Source of the DNA: Sva-07 sp963747375 | GTDB lineage: Bacteria > Actinomycetota > Acidimicrobiia > Acidimicrobiales > Ilumatobacteraceae | DNA length: 64,000 bases | Assembly (NCBI GenBank): GCA_963747375.1 | Contig: CAVVFL010000014.1 | Span: 310,001-374,000 of the forward strand | Reading direction: 5' to 3' | In this document: positions 20,451 to 28,740 of the stretch, one piece after another | Layout of the letters: each line of letters starts with the position of its first letter | How positions within the stretch are numbered: position 1 is the stretch's first letter | Notes under the pieces: model-generated | The model's input: the letters and a program-made list of their open reading frames with translations, nothing else | Databases searched by the model: none | What the model was told of the DNA's origin: nothing | Program-made: the position numbers and the translations under genes

Positions 20451-21708
20451 TCAGCCGGCCACGAACCCACCCGCGGCGAGCGCACGGTCGACGATCGCCG
20501 CGAGGCGCACGGTCTCGCTCGGGTTCTCGCCACTCACGGTGATCGCCCACGTGACATTGTCGGCGCGGTCGAACACCATCGCGTGCGTGCTCTCGATGGT
20601 TCCGGTGTGGCCGACGGCGCCACCGCCGTAGAGGATCAGGCCCATCCCGTAGCCGCGATCCGGCGTCGCGGGGTCGGTCGCGCTGGTCTTCATCGCCGCC
20701 ACCGTCGCCGGCTCGAGTGGCTTCCATCCGGGTGTGTCGGCGTCGAGTGAGTCGATGATCTTCACGAGGTCCGCCGGCGTCGCCACCCACGCCCCGGCCG
20801 CGCCGAGCACCTCCATGTAGTTGCGGCCCGTGACCGTGCGGTGCTCCGTTTCGCCCGGGCCGGGGTCGTAGGTCGGGGCCAGTCGCATGCCCGAGATCCC
20901 GAGTGGGGTCAGCAGGCGCTCGTACACGACCTGCTCGTACGGTTCGCCCGTGAGGTGCTCGATCAGCAACCCGAGCACGCAGTAGTTCATGTTGCTGTAG
21001 CGGAAGCCACCGCCCGACAACGACCGACCGAGCCCGACGGCGGCCGCTTCCTCGCACGAACCGACCTGGTTGCGGAAGAAGAGGTTCTCGTACTGGGCCA
21101 GACCGGAGGTGTGCGTGAGCAATTGACGCACGGTGATGGCGGTGACGGCAGGGTCCGGCGCGGCGATCCCGACATCGTCGGCGACCAGCGCTCCGACCGG
21201 ATCGTCGAGGCCGACGAGGCCCTCCTCCACCAGCTGCAACACCGTGATCGCCGTGATCGTCTTCGAGATGCTGGCGAGACGGAACGCATCCGTCGTCGTC
21301 ACCGCGTCGAACGTGTCGGGAACCCGTGCCCCGAATGCGGCGGTGTGCTCGATCTCACCGTCGATCGCCACCGCGACCGACACCGCATCGGACCCGCCGC
21401 CGAGCACCGACCGGACGATCTCCTGGTCGAATGCCGCCCACCCGGTCGGTGCCGGCACGTCGACATCGTCCAACGAAGCGACACCCGGGGAGGGGCGCGA
21501 TCGTCACCCTGGTGACGCTGTAGCCCGGGAACGGCAACGGATCACGGTCGGCGATGTCGAACAACTCCGTGGTCGATGCCGCCGACGACGACACCGGTGC
21601 CTTCGACACGGCGGTCCCTTCCGACTCCGCCATCGGTGACGAGCAGCCGCACAGCGCGACTCCGACCGCGGCGAGCGCCGCGAGGTGGTGGCGTCGGGAA
21701 CCGTGCAC
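20451..21708 (-). CDS. Serine hydrolase of the beta-lactamase / class C PBP fold, lipoprotein
   Basis: The body (341 aa from 21473) is intact: nucleophile and general base in LASISKTITAITVLQL (SxxK), the second motif YSNMNYCVLGLLIEHL (YxN), and the third motif VGHTGTIEST (HTG). Upstream, after a slip near 21485, the frame extends to GTG 21708 and encodes a lipoprotein signal, HLAALAAVGVALCGC, followed by a Ser/Thr-rich linker. It is probably anchored outside the membrane. Such proteins act as esterases, D,D-peptidases or D-amino-acid hydrolases; nothing here points to true beta-lactamase activity. Confidence 0.8.
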
Positions 21709-21764
21709 CCGGCCATGATGACCCGTCGACGCACCAGCGGTGGCGGCACCGCTCGACGACGAGT

Positions 21765-22675
21765 TCAGGACGCGGTCGGCAGGCGCTGCTCGAGCGTGAG
21801 CACGGGGGCGAAGAGGTCGCCGAGCTCGTCGACACGCTCGAGCACGTCGGCGGCCTCGAAGCGCAACGTCGCACTCGCCGGCGGCGCACTGCTCGACCTC
21901 GTCCCACGTCACCGGCGTCGACACCGTCGGCTCGGGCCGGGCCCGCAGCGAGTACGGCGCGATCGTCGTCTTGTGGTGGGCGTTCTGGCTCCAGTCGACG
22001 AACATCTTCCCGGGCCGCTCGGCCTTGGCCATCTCGTGGTGACCCGGTCGGGCATGCTGGCGTTCCATCACCTGGCCCGACGGCGAGCGCGAAGTCGGCG
22101 GCGCGCTCGTGGGTGCACCGGCGTGTTCAGCGGCACGTACAGCTGGAGTCCCTTCGATCCCGAGGTCTTGCACCAGCCCTCCAGGCCCGACCGCGTCGAG
22201 CACGGTCGCGCACCCCGAGCGCCACCTCGCAGCACTCGACGATCGCGGCCGGCGCACCGGGATCGAAGTCGAACACCAGCGCCGCGGGGTGTCGAGGTCG
22301 TCGGCGAGCGCCATCGGCGCGTGGAGCTCGATCGCCGCCAGGTTGGCCGCCCACACCAGCGCGGCCGGTTCCTCGAGCCGGCAGTACTCGATCCCACCGC
22401 CACGGTCGCCCGGGCCCGAGTGCCACCGCGACCCACTCGGGCCGGTGCTTCGGGCAGCGCTTCTCGAAGAAGCCCGTCCTTGTCGGTGCCGTCCGGGAAG
22501 CGCCGGAACGTGATGCACCGGCCGGCGAGGTGCGGCAGGATCAACGGCGCGATGCGGGCGTAGTAGTCGATCGACCTCGGCCTTGGTGAACCCCGACGGG
22601 TACAGCACCTTGTCGAGGTTGGTGAGCCGGACGCGTCCGCGACCGTCGACGTCGACCGTCGATCGGTGGTGCCAT
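21765..22675 (-). CDS. LigD-type NHEJ polymerase domain (stand-alone PolDom, frameshifted)
   Basis: Archaeo-eukaryotic primase-like polymerase of non-homologous end joining, about 300 aa, which fills and adds ribonucleotides at double-strand breaks. Segments: VRLTNLDKVLYPSGFTKAEV, DYYARIAPLILPHLAGR, CITFRRFPDGTDKDG, GGGIEYCRLEEPAALVWAAN, the catalytic Asp pair in LVFDFDPGAP, KTSGSKGLQLYVPLNTPV, GKMFVDWSQNAHHKTTIAPY and the end LEQRLPTAS. Slips near 22655, 22570, 22465, 22410, 22290, 22190-22090 and 21875. No ligase or nuclease domain is attached. It follows Ku by 21 nt on the same strand. Confidence 0.87.
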
Positions 22676-22696
22676 CGCCTCGTGCGAGCCGACCCG

Positions 22697-23533
22697 TCAG
22701 GCCGACTTCTTCTTCGCCGTCGCCTTCTCCGGCCGGGTGCCGCGACCGCGGCTTCCTTGGCCGCCGCACGCTCGCCTCGAGCGCGGCCATGAGGTCGACG
22801 ACCTTCGGCTTCTCGCGCCGCCGCTTCGGGCGTCTCGAACTCCTCGCCGTCGGCCTTCTTCTGGATCAGCTCCATGACCTCCTCGCGGTACTCGTCGCGG
22901 TACTTCTCGGGCTCGAAATCGGCAGCCAGCGACTCGACGAGGCTCTCGGCCATCGCCACTTCCTTGTCGTTCACCTCGACGACGTCGAGCGCCCTGCAGC
23001 TCGTCGATGTCGGCCGGATCGAGCACCTCGTCGGCGTACACCATCGTCGACATCACGAGCCGCCCGTCCTCGGCGCGGATCGCCGCCATGTACTGCTTGT
23101 TGCGCATCACGAACCGCCCGATCGCGACCTTGCCGCTGGCCTCCATCGCCCGGGCGAGCAGCACGTACGGCTTCGGCGGACCTGTCGGGGGCCAGGTGGT
23201 AGGCGGTGTCGAAGTAGACCGGATCGATGTCGGCGAGGTCGACGAACTCCTCGAGATCGATCGACTTGGTGGCCGACGGGCATGAACGGCTCGAGCTCGT
23301 CGGGGTCGACGACCACGTAGCGGCCCTTCGAGATCTCGTACCCCTTGACGATGTGGTCGTCGCCGACCTCGTCACCGGTCTCGGCGTTGACCTTGCGGTA
23401 GCGGATGCGCGCCATCGTTGCGCTCGTCGAGCTGGTTGAACGACACGCTCTGACGGCGCACCGCGTGGAACAACTTGACGGGGATCGCCACCAACCCGAA
23501 CGAGATCGTCCCACTCCACACCGGCCGTGCCAT
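22697..23533 (-). CDS. ku: Non-homologous end-joining protein Ku (frameshifted)
   Basis: Bacterial Ku, about 280 aa, forming a ring that threads onto broken DNA ends and recruits LigD. N-terminus MARPVWSGTISFGLVAIPVK and FHAVRRQSVSFNQLDERN, then RYRKVNAETGDEVGDDHIVK, GYEISKGRYVVVDPDELE, SIDLEEFVDLADIDPVYFDT, YHLAPD, VAIGRFVMRNKQYMAAIR and the C-terminal extension EYREEVMELIQKKADGEEFE with a final Lys-rich tail KATAKKKSA. Slips near 23415, 23280, 23180, 22985 and 22820-22745. Directly upstream of the PolDom gene, the classic NHEJ pairing. Confidence 0.9.
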
Positions 23534-23572
23534 GCCCAGAGTCAACCACAACGGTCCGATGCGAAACCACGA

Positions 23573-23594
23573 GACGCGGGGTCTGACCCGCGTC
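23573..23594. terminator. Hairpin GACGCGGG-GTCTGA-CCCGCGTC
   Basis: Perfect 8-bp stem with a 6-nt loop, 6 bp downstream of the stop of the membrane-protein gene on the minus strand and before Ku. A near copy follows the regulator at 63.7 kb and a related one follows phoH at 40.5 kb. No T-run, so intrinsic termination is inferred from position. Confidence 0.5.
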
Positions 23595-23599
23595 GCGTT

Positions 23600-24479
23600 T
23601 CAGGAGGCGAGGACGGCGCGGGGGACGATGTCCATGCCGAAGCCGGTGAGGATGGCGAGATAGAGCAGCCCGGTCGCCGCCATCACCGCCGAGTAGTAGC
23701 GCTCGCGCAGGGCCGCCTTGGTGATGAAGATCAGGATGATCGTGGTCGAGCGCGCACATCACCCACATCCAGCCCAGCATGCCGCCCCACCCGTCGTCGA
23801 CCGATCCGTTGAGCACGGCGATCATGCCCGTCGGCAGCAGCATCACGATCACCTCGGCCGGCCACAGCCACGCCAGGGCGTTCACCATCTCGTTGAGCAG
23901 GACCGCGGGCAGACCGGGCTGGGTGAGGTACCAGTGGCCGAGCAGCATGCCGTCGGACAGCGCCCCGATGAATGCGGCGCCGACCAGGGTGCGAGCGATC
24001 GCCACCCACGTGTTGCCCCCGGCGTCGAGTGCCGCCGCCAGCAGACCGATCGAGCCGATGAGCGACCGGGACGAGATCGAGCAACGGCGGGAACTCCGGG
24101 CCGACCGATGCCTCGTCGTCACGCTCGGACGCCGGGGCGTCGACGGTTCGCTCGATACCGGTCATCGCGGCCACTCGCTCGGTGCGACGGTCGTACTCGG
24201 CGCGAGCACCGCTGACACCGGCCGCCTTGCGTCGCACCGACACCATCGAGCGCGAAGAGACAGCTGATCATCACGCCGACCGACGCCGCTTCTCTGACCG
24301 GCACGACGCCGAACGCCAACCCGGCGGCGAACGAACCGCGCCGCGAAGCAGAAGTAGACACCCCGCAGCAACCATCCGTACCCCAGGCTGGCGATCCGTC
24401 GGCGAGTGGTGAACCAGCAGAACAACATGCCGCCGGTCGCCCACTGCAGGAGCACGGTGGCGGCGTCGAGGCTGATCAC
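23600..24479 (-). CDS. Multispanning membrane protein of unknown function (frameshifted)
   Basis: Reading through about four slips (near 24335, 24250, 24070, 23750) gives a protein of about 293 aa starting MISLDAATVLLQWATGGMLF. It has roughly eight hydrophobic segments, including LLRGVYFCFAARFVAAGLAF, SLIGSIGLLAAALDAGGN, TLVGAAFIGALSDGMLLGHW, LAWLWPAEVIVMLLPTGMI, TTIILIFITKAALRERYYS and the last helix with LLYLAILTGFGMDIVP, plus a charged cytoplasmic loop (ERTVDAPASERDDEA). I do not recognise the family. The GTG start has TACCGT 8 nt upstream, back to back with the promoter of the lipoprotein on the other strand. Confidence 0.6.
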
Positions 24480-24487
24480 GTTGGAAC

Positions 24488-24493
24488 ACGGTA
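24488..24493 (-). promoter_or_regulatory. Putative leaderless -10 (TACCGT) for the membrane protein
   Basis: TACCGT on the minus strand ends 8 nt before GTG 24479. Only 6 bp separate it from the opposite-strand hexamer at 24500. Confidence 0.45.
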
Positions 24494-24499
24494 ACGCCG

Positions 24500-24505
24500 T
24501 AGCCT
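24500..24505 (+). promoter_or_regulatory. Putative leaderless -10 (TAGCCT) for the lipoprotein
   Basis: TAGCCT ends 9 nt before ATG 24515. Confidence 0.45.
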
Positions 24506-24514
24506 GACGGCGCC

Positions 24515-25180
24515 ATGGCCTTCCTCCACCCGAACGATCGACCGGGTCGTCGTCACCTCAGTGTCCTCGCCTCGTTGCTCGTCGGGGCCGCCGCGCTGAC
24601 GGCGTGCGCAACGGGACAACGTCCGAGTTTCGACGCCGACCAACCGAGCGTCGCCCCGACGGGTGATCCGGCGATCGACGAGGTGCTCGATCGCCTCGAC
24701 AGTGTCGACCTTCAGCAGTTCACTGCCACGTACACGATTCTGACCCGGCTGGGCGGTCTCGAGTCGACCGCCACGGTCGTCCAGGCGGACAACAGTCGCA
24801 GATCCGTGACAGTCAACAACGTCCGCTACCTCGATGGCACCGGAACCTCAGCGACGTGCAACCTCACCACCGACGAATGCGAAGCCGTGATCAACGATGC
24901 GCGCACCAGCGACATCCAGGTGACGCACGACTTCTACGGATCGAGCGTGGCTCGGCGCCTCCGCGTCGATGCCGGTCGCCGGCTGGACAACGCTCGTGGC
25001 TACCAGAGCACGATCGCCGGCCAGAACGCAACCTGCGCCGACGTTGCGGTCTCCGGTGGAACCAAGACGTACTGCGCGCTCGACACGGGCGTCCTCGCCC
25101 GCTACGACGGGGCCGATCTGCTGATCGAACTCACCACCGTGGCCGACGTCCCCGACGAGACGCAGTTCGCCACGAATTGA
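24515..25180 (+). CDS. Hypothetical lipoprotein, 221 aa
   Basis: Intact. A positively charged N-terminus (MAFLHPNDRPGRRHLS) leads to a hydrophobic stretch ending in the lipobox ALTACAT (Cys 31). The mature part is polar and beta-rich, with four further cysteines (ATCNLTTDECEAV and ATCADV...TYCAL) that could form two disulfides. The tandem VDLQQFTATYTILTRLGG and ATVVQADNSRRSVTVNN strands recall LolA/LppX-like lipoproteins that hold lipids, but this is only a resemblance. It should sit on the outer face of the membrane. Confidence 0.65.
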   Translation: MAFLHPNDRPGRRHLSVLASLLVGAAALTACATGQRPSFDADQPSVAPTGDPAIDEVLDRLDSVDLQQFTATYTILTRLGGLESTATVVQADNSRRSVTVNNVRYLDGTGTSATCNLTTDECEAVINDARTSDIQVTHDFYGSSVARRLRVDAGRRLDNARGYQSTIAGQNATCADVAVSGGTKTYCALDTGVLARYDGADLLIELTTVADVPDETQFATN

Positions 25181-25191
25181 CGCCGGGGAGG

Positions 25192-27086
25192 TCAGGGTGG
25201 CCCGGTCAGATCGGGATCGGCGCACCAACCCCCGGGCGTGGAGGCACCGCCCATGGTCGCCGGGCACGGTCGCCGCTCGATCGCGGCGACCTTGCGTGAC
25301 ACGTACTCGGCTGCCGCACGGGCGCCCGACTCGGTCAGATGGACACCATCGGTGGTCAGCCAGGCGTGCTGCCGCGAACGAGTAGGTGTGCCAGTCCGCG
25401 ATGATCAGTTCGGGATACCGGCCCGACGTCGCCGCGGAGCGCAGCAGTTGGTTCATCGCGACGAAGGAGGCACTGTTGGACACGCCCGACGGCGAGACGT
25501 AGCCGACGTTCTCGCGATAGGTCATCCACACCACCCGGTCGATGCCGCGCGACCGTGCCATGGCGATGACGGTGTCGAGTGCGAGGGCGAACGTCGAAGC
25601 AGGGTCGTTGTACCCGACGTCGATGATCGCCATGCGGTAGCGCCCGGGCGTGGCGGTCGCGAGCTCGTTCTCGGCCGTCAGCGGGGCGTATCCCTCACGC
25701 CCCCGACACGAGGAGCCGATCAAGCGGCGGCACGATTCCAGACGACTGTCGAACGTCGCGCCGGCGAGGTACTGGAGCGCCCCGTTCCACCGGATCCCTG
25801 CGAAGGACGAATCCGACATGAAGATCACCTCGGACTGACCGACCGTCATCGCATTGGTGGCCGGCGCCGAGGTGGCGACGACGGGGGCGCCCGTGAACCA
25901 CCCGGCGACGTCGACGATCACGTGGGCCCCAGCGTAGGAGTAGACGGCGACGCCACGATCCGACATCCGCGACACCGTCAGTGCGGCGACGGGTTGCGGC
26001 CATCGGTAGTTCAACGACGACACGTCCGGCCTGGACGTGCCCGCCGCGAACATGGACACGAATCCCCACCCGGTCGGCTCAACGACCGTCACATTGGCGA
26101 CGATCGCCGCGGCGGGAGCGAGGGTCAGGCGCTTCTCCACGGTCCCGCCCTGGTTGATCGGGTCGAACGAGTTCCGCGAATCCCACGACGCGCTGCGGTG
26201 GTTGGGCGACGAACAATCCGTCGGTGGACGATGGCGCCGACGAGCCGGTGAACCAGCCCCACACGTCGACGAGCACGTCGGTTTCCATCGACCGGTACAC
26301 CATGAATCCGTCGGCGCTGACCGCCACGAACACTGCGTTCGCTCGCGTGGAATTCCGCTCATCGGTGTTCACCACGGACGTCTCGCCCCGAATGCCCCCG
26401 GCGGGATACACCGAGAGGTAACCACTCGATTCCGCCCCGACCGCGGTCACGCTGACGGCGAGCGCACTCGCGTCGGAGGGGATGCCGGCGGGGAGCGGCA
26501 CGCGGATCTCGCCGGTACCGCGGCGGCCGGAGGTGCGGGTGTCGACGACGCGCCTCGGATCGACCCCGACGAAGCGGCCGGCACTGACGGCGCCGGGAGC
26601 GTCGACGAACACACCCGTCACGTCGACGATGACGTTCGCCGCGGCCGACGTGTAGACGTCGACGGATCCTGACGTGCCCAGCTTCACGACCGCGGAATTG
26701 GCCACGGTGTTGCCCCGGTCGTAGTTGAGGTTCGACACGTCCGGCCGAGGCGACCCGCCCGGATAGACCGACACGAACCCGGTCGCGGTGGTGCCGGTGG
26801 CGACGAGGCTGATCGACACGGCTCGTGCCGCCGCCGGGATGCCGCACCGGCCGATCACCGTCAGTCGCCAGGTGTTGGCGTCGACACGTCCGAGATCGGG
26901 CGTCTGTCGTCCGTCGAAGAGCCGACAGGGAGCGAGCGGCAACAACGCCGTGGTCGCTTCGCCGGCCGGGGACACCTGGCGCACGTTCGCCGCCGCTGCG
27001 AGGTCGGCGCCGGGCGCGAGCGTGACGAGCGCTGCTGCGATGACCGCGATCGCGGTGCCGACGGCTGTCGCCCGGAGGGGCCTCAC
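25192..27086 (-). CDS. Secreted modular protein: three beta-repeat domains plus SGNH hydrolase (frameshifted)
   Basis: About 630 aa. A signal peptide (MRPLRATAVGTAIAVIA to LAAAA, about 1-34) is followed by three related domains of about 115 aa. Each runs from an opening like RVVDTRTSG through GFVSVYPGGSPRPDVSNLN to SAAANVIVDVTGVFVD; the second and third end VDVWGWFTGS and VDVAGWFTGA. The C-terminal domain is SGNH-like: block I VIFMSDSSFAGIRWN (nucleophile Ser), block III AIIDVGYNDPAS, and, after a slip near 25380, block V DGVHLTESGARAAAEY with the Asp-His pair. It is probably a cell-surface or secreted esterase acting on an ester of a polysaccharide. A slip near 26200 joins repeat 3. The M24 peptidase gene lies 1 nt upstream. 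Confidence 0.75.
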
Positions 27087-27087
27087 G

Positions 27088-28197
27088 TCACTCCGACGAG
27101 CGAATGGTCCGAGTTGTTGACGCGACCGGACCGGCGGTCGTCGCGACGACGATGTCCTCGAGCCGCATGCCCCAGGAGCCCGGGACGTAGATGCCGGGCT
27201 CGACGCTGTACGCGTGGCCGGCCTCGAGCGGCAACGAGTTTCCTTCGACGATGTACGGATCCTCGTGCTCCTCCATCCCGATGCCGTGACCGGTGCGGTG
27301 GATGAAGAAGTCGCCGTATCCGGCGTCGTCGATGACCTGACGGGTCGCCCGATCGATCTCTTCGCACGGCGTCCCGACGACGCCGGCGGCGACGCCGACG
27401 CGCTGCGCCTCGTGGAGCACGGCGTAGGCCTCGGCCACCTCAGCGGTGGGCTCGCCGGTGAACACACAACGTGTGGTGTCCGAGCAGTAGCCGTTCATCG
27501 TGCCACCGAAGTCGCACAGCACGATCTCGTTCTCGCGAATGATCCGGGATCCGGCATGGTGGTGCGGGCTGGCCGCGTTCTCACCCGCTGCCACGATCGC
27601 GAAGTTCACCTTGTCGTGACCTTCTTCGATGATCCGGCGGCTCAGGTGGGCCGACACCTCGGCTTCGGTGCGACCGACCAACGGGATCTCGCCGCGCTGC
27701 AGTTCACCAGCGATGCGGTCGACGGCGGCACCGGCCGCGGCGAGCGCATCGATCTCGGCGGCATCTTTCGACATGCGCAACGGGCCGACCACGTCGACCG
27801 CCCGCGTGTACTCGGCCCCCGGCACCTGCGGGAGCAACTCGACGAGGAACCGTGCCCACATCTGATCGCCCACCGCAATGCGCGAGGAGCCGGCAGAGAG
27901 TCGGGCGACGATGGCCGTCGGGTCCTGCGTCTCGCCCCACGGGAGCAAATCGAATGCCCCTGCCACCTCGCGCACCCGGGGAGCCTCCAGCGCCGGGATG
28001 ACCATGGTGGCGTCGCCGCGACGAGGTACGACGAGCATCGTCAGTCGCTCCAGCGGCATGGCCGTGTAGCCCGTGAGATACGGCAGGTCGTGGCCGACCG
28101 ACAGCAGCAGGGTGTCGATGTCGTGCTCGGTCATCGCCTGACGTACCCGCGCCAGACGGTCGAGGTACACGGATGAATCGACAGCGGCTCCGCTCAT
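27088..28197 (-). CDS. M24-family Xaa-Pro aminopeptidase
   Basis: Intact 369-aa protein from ATG 28197. N-terminal creatinase-like domain (SVYLDRLARVRQAMTEHDID, DTLLLSVGHDLPYLTGYTA) and C-terminal pita-bread domain with the five metal ligands: Asp in LCDFGGTMNGYCSDTTR (two), His in HRTGHGIGMEEHEDP, Glu in YSVEPGIYVPG and Glu in MRLEDIVV. It should remove N-terminal residues preceding proline in the cytoplasm. A longer frame to 28287 exists but would be encoded by an intergenic repeat, so it is rejected. Its stop lies 1 nt from the start of the SGNH protein gene, so the two are probably co-transcribed. Confidence 0.87.
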   Translation of the reverse strand: MSGAAVDSSVYLDRLARVRQAMTEHDIDTLLLSVGHDLPYLTGYTAMPLERLTMLVVPRRGDATMVIPALEAPRVREVAGAFDLLPWGETQDPTAIVARLSAGSSRIAVGDQMWARFLVELLPQVPGAEYTRAVDVVGPLRMSKDAAEIDALAAAGAAVDRIAGELQRGEIPLVGRTEAEVSAHLSRRIIEEGHDKVNFAIVAAGENAASPHHHAGSRIIRENEIVLCDFGGTMNGYCSDTTRCVFTGEPTAEVAEAYAVLHEAQRVGVAAGVVGTPCEEIDRATRQVIDDAGYGDFFIHRTGHGIGMEEHEDPYIVEGNSLPLEAGHAYSVEPGIYVPGSWGMRLEDIVVATTAGPVASTTRTIRSSE

Positions 28198-28239
28198 CGA
28201 ACCAGTCTGCCAGCCGTTCGACCCAGCGCCGGTCTCGGT

Positions 28240-28289
28240 GTTTGCGTTGCAGTTCGGTTGGTCCGCCCCAACCGAAGTGTCACGCAAAC
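28240..28289. repeat. Intergenic 50-bp inverted repeat, family TTTGYGT, copy A
   Basis: GTTTGCGT at the left pairs with ACGCAAAC at the right, and the inner TTCGGTTGG pairs with CCAACCGAA. It lies between the divergent M24 peptidase and glutaredoxin-like genes. Copy B at 33506 matches it at about 80 percent of positions by eye; copies C and D at 61.6 kb share the outer arms. Confidence 0.75.
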
Positions 28290-28346
28290 AACGGGGGGCG
28301 CGATGGAGCGAGGGAATAGATCACGGTCGCGGTCGTTGCACCGGAC

Positions 28347-28700
28347 ATGCCCGACGACTCCGCGCCCGACACGGCCGAAACCGCCAGCCAGATCGATCTC
28401 TACTGGAGGCCGGGCTGCGGGTTCTGCTCGATGCTGCAACGCAAGCTCGACCAACTCGGCATCGAACGGGTCGAGCACAACATCTGGGACAACGCCGATG
28501 ATGCCGCGATCGTTCGCGAGCACGCACGAGGTAACGAGACCGTGCCGACCGTCGTGATCGGTGGCACCAGTTTCGTCAATCCGTCAGCGGGTCAGCTCGT
28601 CACGTTCCTGACCGAACAGCACCCCGAGCTCCTCCCCGAAGGATTCGAGCCACCGCAACCCACTGCCGTGAGCCGCCTCGCCAACAAGGTGTTCGGGTGA
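28347..28700 (+). CDS. Glutaredoxin-like / mycoredoxin-like protein, 117 aa
   Basis: Thioredoxin-fold protein with the active site LYWRPGCGFCSMLQRKL (CxxC), the cis-Pro segment ETVPTVVIGGTSFVNPS and a C-terminal extension of about 30 residues (LLPEGFEPPQPTAVSRLANK). Mycoredoxins reduce protein-mycothiol mixed disulfides; the presence of Mca in this window makes a mycothiol partner plausible. Actinobacterial Mrx1 normally has CGYC; here it is CGFC. It sits 40 bp upstream of cbs, in the same direction. Confidence 0.75.
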   Translation: MPDDSAPDTAETASQIDLYWRPGCGFCSMLQRKLDQLGIERVEHNIWDNADDAAIVREHARGNETVPTVVIGGTSFVNPSAGQLVTFLTEQHPELLPEGFEPPQPTAVSRLANKVFG

Positions 28701-28727
28701 CCCGTAGCCAGGACGACGACGGACGGG

Positions 28728-28733
28728 TACTGT
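28728..28733 (+). promoter_or_regulatory. Putative leaderless -10 (TACTGT) for cbs
   Basis: TACTGT ends 7 nt before ATG 28741; it would start the cbs-cgs-otsA-otsB unit. Confidence 0.5.
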
Positions 28734-28740
28734 CGACGAC

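Noticed and set aside
20451..21708. A true beta-lactamase resistance gene
   Set aside because: It has SxxK, YxN and HTG motifs of the wider serine hydrolase family and a lipoprotein anchor, which are more usual for esterase or D,D-peptidase homologues.
28198..28287. N-terminal extension of the M24 peptidase
   Set aside because: The extra residues would be encoded by the intergenic inverted repeat at 28240-28289; the family N-terminus begins at ATG 28197.
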